DNA of 64,000 bases, taken from Pontibacillus salipaludis. GTDB lineage: Bacteria; Bacillota; Bacilli; Bacillales; BH030062. Positions 25,800-33,990 of this stretch are shown in pieces. How positions within the stretch are numbered: position 1 is the stretch's first letter; the number at the start of each line of letters is the position of its first letter. Position numbers and translations under genes: made by a program. The notes under the pieces were generated by a model. That model was not told where the DNA came from, searched no databases, and saw nothing but the letters and a program-made list of their open reading frames with translations. The stretch is taken from contig NZ_BMIN01000009.1 in assembly GCF_014642405.1 (NCBI RefSeq), positions 98,518 to 162,517 of the forward strand, read 5' to 3'.

Positions 25800-26528
25800 A
25801 TGGGAGTAGAAATGATAAGTATGCTAGTGGCTTCTTTATGTACGCTGCTCGGTGCTTTACCTGTATTGCTCATAAAAAACCTTTCTCATAAAGGACGTGA
25901 TGTGCTTCTTGCCTACACCGCTGGCGTGATGGTGGCAGCTTCAACGTATGGTCTTATTCCTTCAGCTTTGAAACTATCGAATGTGCCTGTCTTAATAACA
26001 GGAATTTTAGTTGGAACTGTGGTGCTGATGCTCCTAGAAATTCTTTTACCTCATCAGGACTTAGAACATGAAGTGGAAAAAGTGTCACGTTCTTCTATTT
26101 TATTGTTTATTATCGCGATGTCTCTTCATAATGTTCCAGAAGGTTTATCAGTAGGCATTAGCTTTGCCAGTGACTATAGAGATTTAGGATCAATCGTAGC
26201 CTTTGTCATTGGACTGCAAAATATGCCTGAGGGGTTTCTGGTGGCTTTATTTTTATTGCTACAAAAGGTTCATCAACTAAAAATGATGATACTGGTTAGT
26301 GTGACAGCTCTTGTGGAATTACTAGCGGCAATAGTAGGGATGTGGTTTGGGCAATTTTTTAGCAACGTTATTCCATATGGACTTGCCTTTTCAGCAGGTG
26401 CGATGCTTTTTATTGTCTATAAAGAATTGATACCTGAAAGTCACGGTGATGGGAATGAACGGGTAGCTACGCTTTCGTTTATTTTTGGGTTTATCAGTAT
26501 GATTTTTTTGACGGATATAATGAGGTGA
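25800..26528 (+). CDS. ZIP-family divalent metal transporter
   Basis: This 242-residue, eight-helix carrier resembles bacterial ZupT/GufA-type ZIPs. The two metal-binding helices are visible: AMSLHNVPEGLSVGISFA (HNVPEG) and IGLQNMPEGFLVALFL (QNMPEG, where Gln replaces the usual His or Asn). The His-rich loop is short (PHQDLEHEVEK). It probably imports Zn2+, Fe2+ or Mn2+, or exports them as some GufA members do. TTGGAGGGGGAATTTCA precedes the ATG. No metal regulator site was recognised. Confidence 0.88.
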   Translation: MGVEMISMLVASLCTLLGALPVLLIKNLSHKGRDVLLAYTAGVMVAASTYGLIPSALKLSNVPVLITGILVGTVVLMLLEILLPHQDLEHEVEKVSRSSILLFIIAMSLHNVPEGLSVGISFASDYRDLGSIVAFVIGLQNMPEGFLVALFLLLQKVHQLKMMILVSVTALVELLAAIVGMWFGQFFSNVIPYGLAFSAGAMLFIVYKELIPESHGDGNERVATLSFIFGFISMIFLTDIMR

Positions 26529-26666
26529 AGAAGTTCTTCTAAAGAAGAGGGGCTTCTTTTATTTATACTGCGAAGAAAAATAGTTCCCATCTTTACATTT
26601 AATGTTAACATGAGGTTGGTGAATCAGTCGCCAATACATAGTTGAATCTTCAAAGGAGGAAGGCGG

Positions 26667-27758
26667 TTGTGGCTTAACGATCTAATATTAGCCATCATGT
26701 GCTTATTTATGGTGCTCGGTGCACTAGATTATTACGTATTGAATCATAAATTATATTTAGGTTGGCGATTCTATGAAGCTTTTATGATGATGGGACCACT
26801 CGCCCTTTCTATGGTCGGCATCATTTCATTGGCTCCTGTTCTTGCCAAGTGGCTCGCTCCGATTATTGTTCCGCTATTTGAATGGTTTGGAGCAGACCCA
26901 TCCATGTTTGCTTCCATGCTTCTTGCTATTGATATGGGGGCATATCCGCTCGCTACATCTCTTGCTGCTACAGAAGAAGCGGCTATTTTCTCCTGGTCCT
27001 TATTAGGTACGATGATGGGGCCGACGCTTGTTTTTACAATTCCCATCGCTCTAACTGTTATCCAAAAGAATGATCGCCCCTTTTTTGCGAAGGGGATCTT
27101 AATTGGAATGATGACCATTCCTCTTGGAGTTTTTACAGGAGGTTTTATTGCAGGGTATGAACCTTTGTGGATGGTACAAAACCTTGTCCCTTCTATTCTA
27201 CTTGCTGTAATGATTGCCATTGGTTTATGGCTTTTCACGAATGCTACTATTCGTTTCTTCGCTATATTTGGAAAAGGTGTAGAACTTATTGTAATTACAG
27301 GATTAGCAGCGATTATTATTGAAACATTAACAGGATTTACTGTCATTCCGGGGATGGCCCCTTTAAATGAAGGGATAACAATTGTAGGGCGTATTACTGT
27401 TACTCTTGCAGGAGCTTATCCACTCGTTGCTTTTCTAAATCGAATAGGAGAGAAGCTCTTTACCAGGCTTGGGGCACGCATTGGGCTGAATGCGACCGCG
27501 ATGACTGGACTTATGGCCTCCTTGGCTCATCACTTACCGATGCTAGGTACGATGAAAGAAATGAATGACAGGGGGAAAGTTGTTAACGCGGCTTTCGCCG
27601 TCAGCGGAGCGTTTGTTATTGGAAGCCACCTCGCGTTCGTAGCAGGGGTAGAGAAGGAAATGATGATACCTGTCATGATTGGCAAAGCCTCAGCTGGTAT
27701 TATGGCTGTTGTGATTGCTTTAGTCATGACTAGGAATATGAAGGACTCTAATGGATGA
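26667..27758 (+). CDS. eutH: EutH-like ethanolamine permease
   Basis: This 363-residue, about ten-helix protein has the EutH landmarks GALDYYVLNHKLYLGWRFYE, SMLLAIDMGAYPLA, GTMMGPTLVFTIPIAL and SLAHHLPMLGTMKEMNDRGKVVN. EutH brings ethanolamine into the cell at low pH or low concentration. The start is TTG 26667, six bases after AAAGGAGGA; the overlapping GTG at 26669 hits a stop. No other eut gene (eutABC, microcompartment shell) is nearby. It may therefore supply ethanolamine as a nitrogen source or lipid precursor, or to enzymes encoded elsewhere. Confidence 0.9.
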   Translation: MWLNDLILAIMCLFMVLGALDYYVLNHKLYLGWRFYEAFMMMGPLALSMVGIISLAPVLAKWLAPIIVPLFEWFGADPSMFASMLLAIDMGAYPLATSLAATEEAAIFSWSLLGTMMGPTLVFTIPIALTVIQKNDRPFFAKGILIGMMTIPLGVFTGGFIAGYEPLWMVQNLVPSILLAVMIAIGLWLFTNATIRFFAIFGKGVELIVITGLAAIIIETLTGFTVIPGMAPLNEGITIVGRITVTLAGAYPLVAFLNRIGEKLFTRLGARIGLNATAMTGLMASLAHHLPMLGTMKEMNDRGKVVNAAFAVSGAFVIGSHLAFVAGVEKEMMIPVMIGKASAGIMAVVIALVMTRNMKDSNG

Positions 27759-27880
27759 TCCTTTTTCATTCTATTCCAAGACGGGCTCTTTGTAGCAGAG
27801 CATACCAAAACAAGACAATAGACGAATAGGGGCTATACCCTCTATTATAGAAAGAAATAGACTAGAGTAGGTGGGGAAAG

Positions 27881-28819
27881 ATGAATTTTATAGCGCTTGA
27901 TTTTGAAACAGCTAATTCTTCGAGGTCTAGTGTTTGTTCAATCGGTCTCGTAGAATATGAAAATGGTCAGCCCAAACAAGAATACTATTCATTAGTAAAG
28001 CCAAAGCGGAACTATTTTGCTCCAATTAATATATCCGTTCACGGTATTACGAAAGAAGATGTAGAAGAAGCTCGTGAGTTTGACACACTGTGGCACGAAG
28101 ACATACAGCCTCTCCTTGAAGGTAAGTTCCTTCTGGCTCATAACGCTCAATTTGATATGGGAGTCTTGCGTGCAGTGTTGGATGAATATAAGATCCCTTA
28201 TCCTATGATTGCTTACAATTGTACGATGAACATCTCGAAGAAGACGTGGTCATTCCCTAGGTACAATTTAAAAGAGCTATCGCATCATTTAAATATAGAT
28301 TTGAATCACCACCATGCTCTTGATGATGCTCGGGCAGCTGCACAGATTTTCTTAGAAGCAGGGAAACATCTTGAAGCAAGTGATGAGAAAGAAGTCGTAG
28401 AAAAAAGTCAAACCATTAACGGGATGATGTTTGATGCATCTTATGAGCCTGCGCGTCTAAATCGGAAGAAACGTGTTAGTAAAAAAGGTCAAAAAGCCGA
28501 AGCTAAACAGTATATGGCAGCAACTCGTGATTTCAACACCTCTCATCCGTTTTATAATGCTACGTTTGTCTTTACTGGTAGACTGAAAGCACTCAAACGA
28601 GACGAAGCTATTCAGAGAGTCGTTGATCTTGGTGGTAACTGGGAATCTTCTGTCCAATCCACAACCAATTATGTTGTAGTAGGCAACCAAGCTTACGAGA
28701 ATTATTTACAAGGTAAGAAAAGCAGTAAATTAGAGCGTGTAGAAACACTAATTGCTCAAGGACATTCCGTTGAAGTCCTTTCTGAGGATGAGTTTATCCG
28801 TCAACTTGAAACTGCTTAA
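27881..28819 (+). CDS. DEDDh 3'-5' exonuclease with C-terminal BRCT domain
   Basis: A 312-residue two-domain protein. Residues 1-165 form a DnaQ-type exonuclease with Exo I FIALDFETA (Asp7, Glu9), Exo II LLAHNAQFDMG and Exo III HHHALDDARAA, a complete DEDDh set. Residues about 225-312 form a BRCT domain: NATFVFTGRLKALKRDEAIQRVVDLGGNW and TNYVVVGN, as in NAD ligase. A basic linker (NRKKRVSKKGQKAEAKQ) joins them. It is not part of a polymerase, so a repair or maintenance role is likely. Confidence 0.92.
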   Translation: MNFIALDFETANSSRSSVCSIGLVEYENGQPKQEYYSLVKPKRNYFAPINISVHGITKEDVEEAREFDTLWHEDIQPLLEGKFLLAHNAQFDMGVLRAVLDEYKIPYPMIAYNCTMNISKKTWSFPRYNLKELSHHLNIDLNHHHALDDARAAAQIFLEAGKHLEASDEKEVVEKSQTINGMMFDASYEPARLNRKKRVSKKGQKAEAKQYMAATRDFNTSHPFYNATFVFTGRLKALKRDEAIQRVVDLGGNWESSVQSTTNYVVVGNQAYENYLQGKKSSKLERVETLIAQGHSVEVLSEDEFIRQLETA

Positions 28820-28823
28820 GAGG

Positions 28824-28857
28824 AAAATGCTCTAGGGATGACCTTGAGCATTTTTTT
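28824..28857 (+). terminator. Terminator after the exonuclease gene
   Basis: AAAATGCTC pairs with GAGCATTTT, with an inner AGG/CCT, then T7. Confidence 0.85.
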
Positions 28858-28876
28858 ATCATAAAGGGGGCCTATT

Positions 28877-29251
28877 ATGGAAGATCTGTACAATCACCTA
28901 AAAGAGTTAGAAGAGACGTTACTCCAACCAGAAACGAGAAAATCTCTAGAATCTTTGCAAAACTTATTAGCACCTTCTTTTTTTGAAGTTGGTAGTAGTG
29001 GTGAAGTTTTATATAAGGAAGGTATAACGACAGAGAATATTGGGGTTGTGGACATGACCTTATTTGATTTCGAAATCCATCCTCTTTCTGAAGAGGTGGT
29101 GCTGACGACATTCACTATCGATAATCACTTAAAGCAGCAACGCTCATTGAGAAGTTCGATTTGGAAACATATGAATGGAAATTGGATGATGGTCTTCCAC
29201 CAGGGGACAATTGCTAAAGAAACCTATAAAGAAAATCGGAGAGAGTTATGA
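28877..29251 (+). CDS. DUF4440/NTF2-like protein
   Basis: This 124-residue cone-shaped NTF2-like domain opens with a helix (LYNHLKELEETLLQPETRKSLE) and LLAPSFFEVGSSGEVLYKEG. It ends with a strand pair SIWKHMNGNWMMVFHQGT. These blocks are usual in DUF4440 proteins, which include isomerase-like and immunity-type folds. No catalytic residue can be proposed. AAAGGGGGCC precedes the ATG. Its stop overlaps the start of a tiny membrane-protein gene (ATGA). Confidence 0.75.
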   Translation: MEDLYNHLKELEETLLQPETRKSLESLQNLLAPSFFEVGSSGEVLYKEGITTENIGVVDMTLFDFEIHPLSEEVVLTTFTIDNHLKQQRSLRSSIWKHMNGNWMMVFHQGTIAKETYKENRREL

Positions 29252-29358
29252 AAAACCTCTCACCATTTCAAAAAAGAATGCTCGTGTTTAAGATAATTAT
29301 AGTAGTTGCATTTGTAATTCTGCTTCTTTTTCTAGTGCGAACGATGTTTATTTATTAA
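29248..29358 (+). CDS. Small membrane peptide, 36 aa
   Basis: The ATG overlaps the TGA of the DUF4440 gene (ATGA), which indicates translational coupling, with CGGAGAG just before. The product is a basic N-terminus MKNLSPFQKRMLVFK followed by one strong helix (IIIVVAFVILLLFLV) and RTMFIY. The support is the coupling and the membrane design. No function can be given. Confidence 0.5.
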   Translation: MKNLSPFQKRMLVFKIIIVVAFVILLLFLVRTMFIY

Positions 29359-29493
29359 TGAGTGATGGTTGTTTTTCGTTAAATCACTTTACTATTGATC
29401 AAGGCAACCGGAAACACTGTCTATACATTGTAAAATAGAGCGATTTCATATTATGATAAGTAGGAAATGGATGGGAGAGGGAGGAGTGTTCAC

Positions 29494-29979
29494 ATGAATA
29501 CAAGTGTCAAGTATGCGATACAAGATGTGTATCCAGCTGATTTTTCCTGGTGCTACGGTTGTGGACGATTAAATGAAAAGGGACACCAGTTTCGAACGGG
29601 ATGGGACGGGGATAAAACCGTAACAATGTATACGCCAAAGGCTGAACACACAGCGATCCCGGGGTTTGTGTACGGAGGTTTATTAGCATCTCTTGTTGAC
29701 TGCCATGGCACTGGGTCTGCTTCATTAGCGTTACATAAGAAAAATGGCTATATGCCAGAGGATGGGGTAGAGGCACCTAGGTTTGTAACTGCGTCCCTAC
29801 AAGTGAATTTCACAAAGCCAACACCACAAGGACAACCTTTAAACGCAGTGGGTACAATTGAGGAGATCCATCCTAAGAAATATAAGATACATATAGAAGT
29901 CTTCTCAAGGGGCGTTTGCTGTGCTTCTGGTGAAGTAGTAGCGGTTAAAATGCCAGAGTCATTTGGTCAATCATCATAG
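29494..29979 (+). CDS. Hotdog-fold thioesterase (PaaI/4HBT family)
   Basis: This 161-residue single hotdog domain has a Cys-rich start, DFSWCYGCGRLNEKGHQF, and a core PGFVYGGLLASLVDCHGTGSA, where Asp in the helix is the usual catalytic position of PaaI-like enzymes. The strand FVTASLQVNFTKPTP and ending SRGVCCASGEVVAVK fit the family. It likely hydrolyses acyl-CoA esters of unknown chain. ATG 29494 is eight bases after GAGAGGGAGGAG, which excludes the longer in-frame start. Confidence 0.85.
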   Translation: MNTSVKYAIQDVYPADFSWCYGCGRLNEKGHQFRTGWDGDKTVTMYTPKAEHTAIPGFVYGGLLASLVDCHGTGSASLALHKKNGYMPEDGVEAPRFVTASLQVNFTKPTPQGQPLNAVGTIEEIHPKKYKIHIEVFSRGVCCASGEVVAVKMPESFGQSS

Positions 29980-30000
29980 AAGGACAAAAGGAGAGGTATT

Positions 30001-30558
30001 ATGAAACAAATTGTAGCCATATTGCTCAGCATGGTTGCAATCGTTGTGTTTACAACGGTTTACTTTTATTCATCCACTGAAGGGATACGAGAAGAGATTT
30101 TCCAAGAGAGTGGATATACGTTGAAGCTTGAGGATCCTGCTGTCACAGCTGATGTAAACATTCAAAAAGAGTGGATGAACGAGAAGAAAACGGACGTTGA
30201 TGAAAAGGTTCTGGAAAAAGGTAGTTCCACTGTCATCTTGGAAAGCGTAAGTATTGACTCAGAAAGCAACTACACGCTAACGTTTGATATTCGTCAAAGC
30301 TTCTCGAATGAAGAGAAGGGCGGTTTCCTGACTAGCTTCAATAGAGGTGTTGGAGAGGTAACCTTTAAACCGAAAGAGAAGGTTGCTTTTTATACCTCAA
30401 ACGGTGAACAAATCAGCATAGATCAGGTCATGTTAGATGAAAGCTCAGGCCCTAATGAACGCTATACGGTCACGTTAAATCGGGACTACCTAGTTGATGT
30501 GCAGGATTACATTAGAATGGAATTGGATTATCAATATTATACGTATAGACAAGAATAA
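30001..30558 (+). CDS. Membrane-anchored extracellular protein, 185 aa, unknown
   Basis: There is an N-terminal signal/anchor helix (IVAILLSMVAIVVFTTVYFY) and a 150-residue outside domain rich in beta strands (STVILESVSIDSESNYTLTFDIRQ, GEVTFKPKEKVAFYTSNGEQ, RYTVTLNRDYLVDV). I do not recognise the family. It begins 21 bases after the hotdog gene and shares a terminator stem with its own stop codon. The convergent neighbour is another anchored beta-rich protein. Confidence 0.65.
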   Translation: MKQIVAILLSMVAIVVFTTVYFYSSTEGIREEIFQESGYTLKLEDPAVTADVNIQKEWMNEKKTDVDEKVLEKGSSTVILESVSIDSESNYTLTFDIRQSFSNEEKGGFLTSFNRGVGEVTFKPKEKVAFYTSNGEQISIDQVMLDESSGPNERYTVTLNRDYLVDVQDYIRMELDYQYYTYRQE

Positions 30559-30583
30559 CCAGCTTTTGAGCTGGTTATTCTTG
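30550..30583. terminator. Bidirectional terminator overlapping a stop codon
   Basis: CAAGAATAACCAGC (30550-30563) pairs perfectly with GCTGGTTATTCTTG (30570-30583), 14 bp. The TAA stop of the upstream gene lies in the left arm. Confidence 0.85.
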
Positions 30584-30621
30584 TAGGTTCTTACATTGAG
30601 GATTGCTCTGCCTCATTATGG

Positions 30622-31995
30622 TTAAAGCTCGACGTTTCTTGCTTCCTTAAAAACAATCGAAAAAGGAAGATTGTTCAAGGAAATCTGAACGTAATCTTCG
30701 TTTCTTACTTCAGAAGAAGGGATTGAAAGGCTTAATTTTTCTATTTCACCTAGAGAGTGTGATTCTCTTCCACTGTATAGGATGGTAGTGTCAGAGTCAG
30801 AAGCTGTGGAAGCGATTGGCTGAAATTGAGAGGGGTCTACTCTGAAGCTGACTGTACGAAATGGTGCCTTTAGCCCGTTTGTCAGCTCCTTTCTAAGTCT
30901 AATCGTTAAGTTTGAAGAATTATATCGGATGGATTCGAGACTCACCTCTGCCTGATCGAAGACTTCAATGGTTTCTTCAGGTTGTTCTTCATAGGTATCT
31001 TTCTCTTCTAAATCATTTGGAAGTCTGGTCGTGTCCATTTTGAAAGTAATGGATTGATCACTTTCAAAGCTAACCGTTTGCAACGTGAATTTCATCTCTT
31101 TTGGCAATGACTGGACCACTTGATGCCCTTTGATAATATAATCGTTATCAATTTCTTGGGTTTGTTTATTTTCTACGAACCAGCCAGAAAATTGAAGCCT
31201 TTCTCCTTGGTTCGTTGTTGCAGAAACATGCATATTTTTTGGGAGTTCATCTTTAGGATGTTTAATGGTTACTCTGAGATCTGTACCAAAAGTACCAAAA
31301 TTAATAGAATTAAAACTGATGTTATAATCTTTGTATGAGAACGTTTCATTAATCCTCATGCTTTTAACCACATCTTCATGAGCTTTGAAAGAAACGGAAA
31401 GGTCTATTTCCTGAACTTGTCCGTCTACGTTAATCATGGGGGAACCTTTAATGGTCAATGCATTTCCTTCAAGTGGAACGTTACTGTCAACGCTTAATGG
31501 TACAAATGAATAGAATTTGTTGCCGAGTTGGATGCCATGTTTACCCTCTATGTCTGAAGCCATTGCTAGAAGAGGGATGGATTCGTCATTAACTTTTGCT
31601 ATGAAAGATTGATTATGTACATTAGGTGTATAAAGCTGTGGTACTGGCATCTCTTCTTTATTATTTATTGAAGCCTTCCCAATTGAAGCGACATCCCTGT
31701 GGTAGAACAAGTAAATTGTTCTTCCATTGTACCAAGCTTCATCTATTGTAACTTCCGCTTGAACGCCAGGTAATTCATACGTTTGATTGATTTCCCCTAT
31801 AAGTGATAATTCTTCTGCTCGCTCTAATGCAGGGACGTTTCGATAAAAGTATTGTTTTACATCATTCATTGACGAAGCCATTTTGACCTGGGGTAAATCA
31901 ATCTTTTCTACTTTTTCAGGGGAGTCAAAAACAGAATATAGTCCAACCCCAATTAACAATAGTAGACCTATTCCCATCATTAATCTATTTCTCAT
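30622..31995 (-). CDS. Membrane-anchored beta-rich protein, DUF4179-like
   Basis: This 457-residue protein has a single N-terminal helix (LMMGIGLLLLIGVGLYSVF) and a long extracellular part. The segment NQTYELPGVQAEVTIDEAWYNGRTIYLFYHRD resembles the start of DUF4179 domains, which in Bacillus form the outside part of some membrane anti-sigma factors. Later repeats of immunoglobulin-like strands (SFNSINFGTFGTDLRVTIKHP, SVSFESDQSITFKMDTT-like, NSSNLTIRLRKELTNG) continue to the end. There is no cytoplasmic anti-sigma segment before the helix and no sigma factor gene beside it, so an anti-sigma role is unlikely. The function is unknown. Confidence 0.65.
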   Translation of the reverse strand: MRNRLMMGIGLLLLIGVGLYSVFDSPEKVEKIDLPQVKMASSMNDVKQYFYRNVPALERAEELSLIGEINQTYELPGVQAEVTIDEAWYNGRTIYLFYHRDVASIGKASINNKEEMPVPQLYTPNVHNQSFIAKVNDESIPLLAMASDIEGKHGIQLGNKFYSFVPLSVDSNVPLEGNALTIKGSPMINVDGQVQEIDLSVSFKAHEDVVKSMRINETFSYKDYNISFNSINFGTFGTDLRVTIKHPKDELPKNMHVSATTNQGERLQFSGWFVENKQTQEIDNDYIIKGHQVVQSLPKEMKFTLQTVSFESDQSITFKMDTTRLPNDLEEKDTYEEQPEETIEVFDQAEVSLESIRYNSSNLTIRLRKELTNGLKAPFRTVSFRVDPSQFQPIASTASDSDTTILYSGRESHSLGEIEKLSLSIPSSEVRNEDYVQISLNNLPFSIVFKEARNVEL

Positions 31996-32196
31996 CGCCG
32001 AAACTCCTTCATTTATGTATTACCAGTATCGTATCAAATTCCGGAGTAGTTGTGGTTGAATTTGGAATGTTTTGTGGAATGAAACGAAAAGGATGGGGGA
32101 CTGAGATAAAATTAGAGAAATGGAAGTGGGGGGGAGAGGTCTGAGTTTAATCAAAATTGTGTTTATAATAACGGCATGAGTTAAGGGGGAACATAA

Positions 32197-32403
32197 ATGA
32201 AAAAATGTTGGTTACTCATATTATTAATCACACTCATTACATTAGCCGCTTGTAGTTCAACAGAGACTTATACATACTGGACTGAAGAGACCGATGAGCA
32301 AATACAGCGATTAAATGAGGCGAATATTAGGTATGAAATAAGAAATGGTGAAATTTGGGTGGGGGAAGGTGATATGGATAAAGTAGTTGCATGTTGCTCT
32401 TGA
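32197..32403 (+). CDS. Small lipoprotein, 68 aa
   Basis: This gene has AGGGGGAACATAA before the ATG and a classic signal: MKKCWLLILLITLITLAACSS with lipobox LAAC, so Cys19 is the likely acylated residue. The mature part of about 50 residues (TYTYWTEETDEQIQRLNEAN) is acidic, with NGEIWVGEGDMDKV and a C-terminal VVACCS. The family is unknown. The NGEIWV / GDMDKVV part resembles short 'calculates from signed input' SPOR- or PepSY-like endings only weakly, so nothing is claimed. Confidence 0.7.
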   Translation: MKKCWLLILLITLITLAACSSTETYTYWTEETDEQIQRLNEANIRYEIRNGEIWVGEGDMDKVVACCS

Positions 32404-32434
32404 AGCAATGTATTTAACAGGGATTATAAATTGG

Positions 32435-32470
32435 AAAAGCGAGCCAGGTCGTCACCTGACTCGCTTTGTT
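32435..32470 (+). terminator. Terminator after the small lipoprotein gene
   Basis: AAAGCGAGCCAGGT pairs with ACCTGACTCGCTTT (one bulge or mismatch), loop CGTC. Confidence 0.8.
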
Positions 32471-32864
32471 ATCGTACTTAGGAAAAAATGATTTTACTCA
32501 TTTATCTTGCTTGCTTATTTGCAAGGTACGTGTTTGATTAGATATTCAAACACTGCCGCGGTTTATAAATTCTACAAGGTAGTTTTTCAACTTAAACGAC
32601 GCAATCCCTACCTCTATTGCATCCTCACAGCTCCGAAGCTGATCCAGTGTGATTAAGTTGTATTAAAACATAGCAGAATGCCAGTCTCATACACATCACT
32701 CTTTCAATTTCCGATATAGTTACCTTTTAGCGAAGGCACAATAATTAATTATAGTATCTTACTTGTGAAAAGTCAATATGTTTTATACTGCTACAACAAC
32801 TACCTTTAGAAAGGGAACTAATTATTAGAATACCCTGACCTTTAGAGTTATAAACCTGCAAATA
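32471..32864. other. Non-coding stretch of about 390 bases
   Basis: There is no frame with a start and ribosome binding site. On the minus strand around 32560-32660 a short frame reads LDQLRSCEDAIEVGIASFK before stopping, with an in-frame stop just upstream. It could be a decayed gene, but no family is recognised. The rest is AT-rich. Confidence 0.35.
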
Positions 32865-33065
32865 TTATTCTTGAAAATCTTCACTGTAGAGCTCTTCTGT
32901 AGAGGAGTCATTTTTCGACTTGGTTTTCTTTTGTTCTTCTACTAGTTCTTGACGTTGATCTTCTGTTGGAACACCGTCAATCAATCCTTCTTTTTCTTTT
33001 TTCTCTTTAAAGCTTTGATCGTCTTCTGTTAGCTTTCGATTTTGTTGATTTTTTTTATTAGCCAT
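32865..33065 (-). CDS. Small charged hydrophilic protein, 66 aa
   Basis: ATG 33065 is six bases behind GGAGGG. The product begins MANKKNQQNRKLTEDDQSFK and is almost half Glu, Lys, Asp, Gln and Ser, without hydrophobic segments; it ends STEELYSEDFQE. Such proteins are common in Bacillaceae and probably disordered; some are spore or stress proteins. It is divergent from the CwlK-like peptidase gene. No specific family is assigned. Confidence 0.65.
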   Translation of the reverse strand: MANKKNQQNRKLTEDDQSFKEKKEKEGLIDGVPTEDQRQELVEEQKKTKSKNDSSTEELYSEDFQE

Positions 33066-33214
33066 GTTCAACCCTCCGCTTTAATACTTTAGGGATATAT
33101 TTCCTCTTGTGTAAGTGAGTTAAACCGAAAGAGCACATCAATGGAAGTAATCTTGTGTTTCGTAGACCTTCTGTGTGATATTGTAAGGATATAAAGAAAG
33201 TTACGCGGAGAGGA

Positions 33215-33841
33215 ATGCAGAAGCACTTGAGAATACTAGCGAATATTGTAGCTTTTTTAATACTGCTTTTAGGGACAGGCGCTTTACTTTTGTGGTTTAT
33301 TGCCAACACAGACTCTTCAGGGAACTCAGTGGGAGTATTTCAGCCGATAGAAAAGAAAGACGCCCCTATGCCTACTGAACTGCACCCGGAAGTTGAGAAA
33401 GCTAAAAATGAATTACTTAATAGAGCTAAGGAGAAAGGAATTTCTGTAGTCATTACAGATGGTCATCGTTCAATTGAGAGGCAAAATGAGCTTTATGAAC
33501 AAGGACGATCAGGTAAAGGTTCTGTGGTTACGAATGCAGACGGAGGAGAATCGTATCATAATTACGGTCTTGCTATTGATTTTGCATTGAAAACGAACCG
33601 TGGAGACGTGGTATGGGACACAACGCGTGATGGTAATGGAAATGGAAAGGCTGACTGGATGGAGGTCGTATCCATTGCCAAAGACCTTGGTTTTGAGTGG
33701 GGGGGAGATTGGAGTTCCTTTAAAGATTATCCTCACCTCCAAATGGACTTTGGACTTTCTATTCGCGAGTTGCAATATGGAAAGAGACCAAAGGTAGAAA
33801 AAGATACTAACAAAGCTACTACAGAGAGCGAATCCTCATAG
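33215..33841 (+). CDS. M15-family peptidoglycan peptidase, CwlK-like
   Basis: This 208-residue membrane-anchored enzyme has one N-terminal helix (LRILANIVAFLILLLGTGALLLWFI). The M15 zinc site is visible: GGESYHNYGLAIDFAL (His and Asp ligands) and the late WGGDWSSFKDYPHLQMDF with the third His. VVITDGHRSIERQNELYEQG is the substrate-side block. The arrangement matches CwlK (YcdD), an L-alanyl-D-glutamate endopeptidase, and related VanY carboxypeptidases. ATG 33215 follows CGGAGAGGA. It probably trims wall peptides. The terminator overlaps its 3' end. Confidence 0.88.
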   Translation: MQKHLRILANIVAFLILLLGTGALLLWFIANTDSSGNSVGVFQPIEKKDAPMPTELHPEVEKAKNELLNRAKEKGISVVITDGHRSIERQNELYEQGRSGKGSVVTNADGGESYHNYGLAIDFALKTNRGDVVWDTTRDGNGNGKADWMEVVSIAKDLGFEWGGDWSSFKDYPHLQMDFGLSIRELQYGKRPKVEKDTNKATTESESS

Positions 33842-33860
33842 TTAGAGGTTCGCTCTTTTC
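33825..33860 (+). terminator. Terminator of the M15 peptidase gene
   Basis: AGAGCGAA pairs with TTCGCTCT, with inner CCTC/GAGG, then TTTC; the left arm is inside the CDS. Confidence 0.75.
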
Positions 33861-33959
33861 TTATGTATAAATTGTCCTACTCTTTTATATATTTTGTAAT
33901 AATCAAAAAATTCTTTGAATTATGCCGTTTGTTTTGGTAGCTTAGTATGTGGGGTATTT

Positions 33960-33973
33960 TGAAAGCGCTTTAT
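33960..33973 (+). promoter_or_regulatory. cre-like (CcpA) site before the AtoE-type gene
   Basis: TGAAAGCGCTTTAT has the perfect AAAGCGCTTT core of the cre consensus and deviates only in the last two bases. It lies 18 bases before the start codon of the fatty-acid carrier. Confidence 0.5.
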
Positions 33974-33990
33974 TAAAAGGGGGATGATGT

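Noticed and set aside
26771..27346. Long open frame (191 codons) on the minus strand inside the EutH gene
   Set aside because: It lies wholly opposite a strongly conserved permease gene, has no ribosome binding site, and its product is a low-complexity mirror of the membrane helices.
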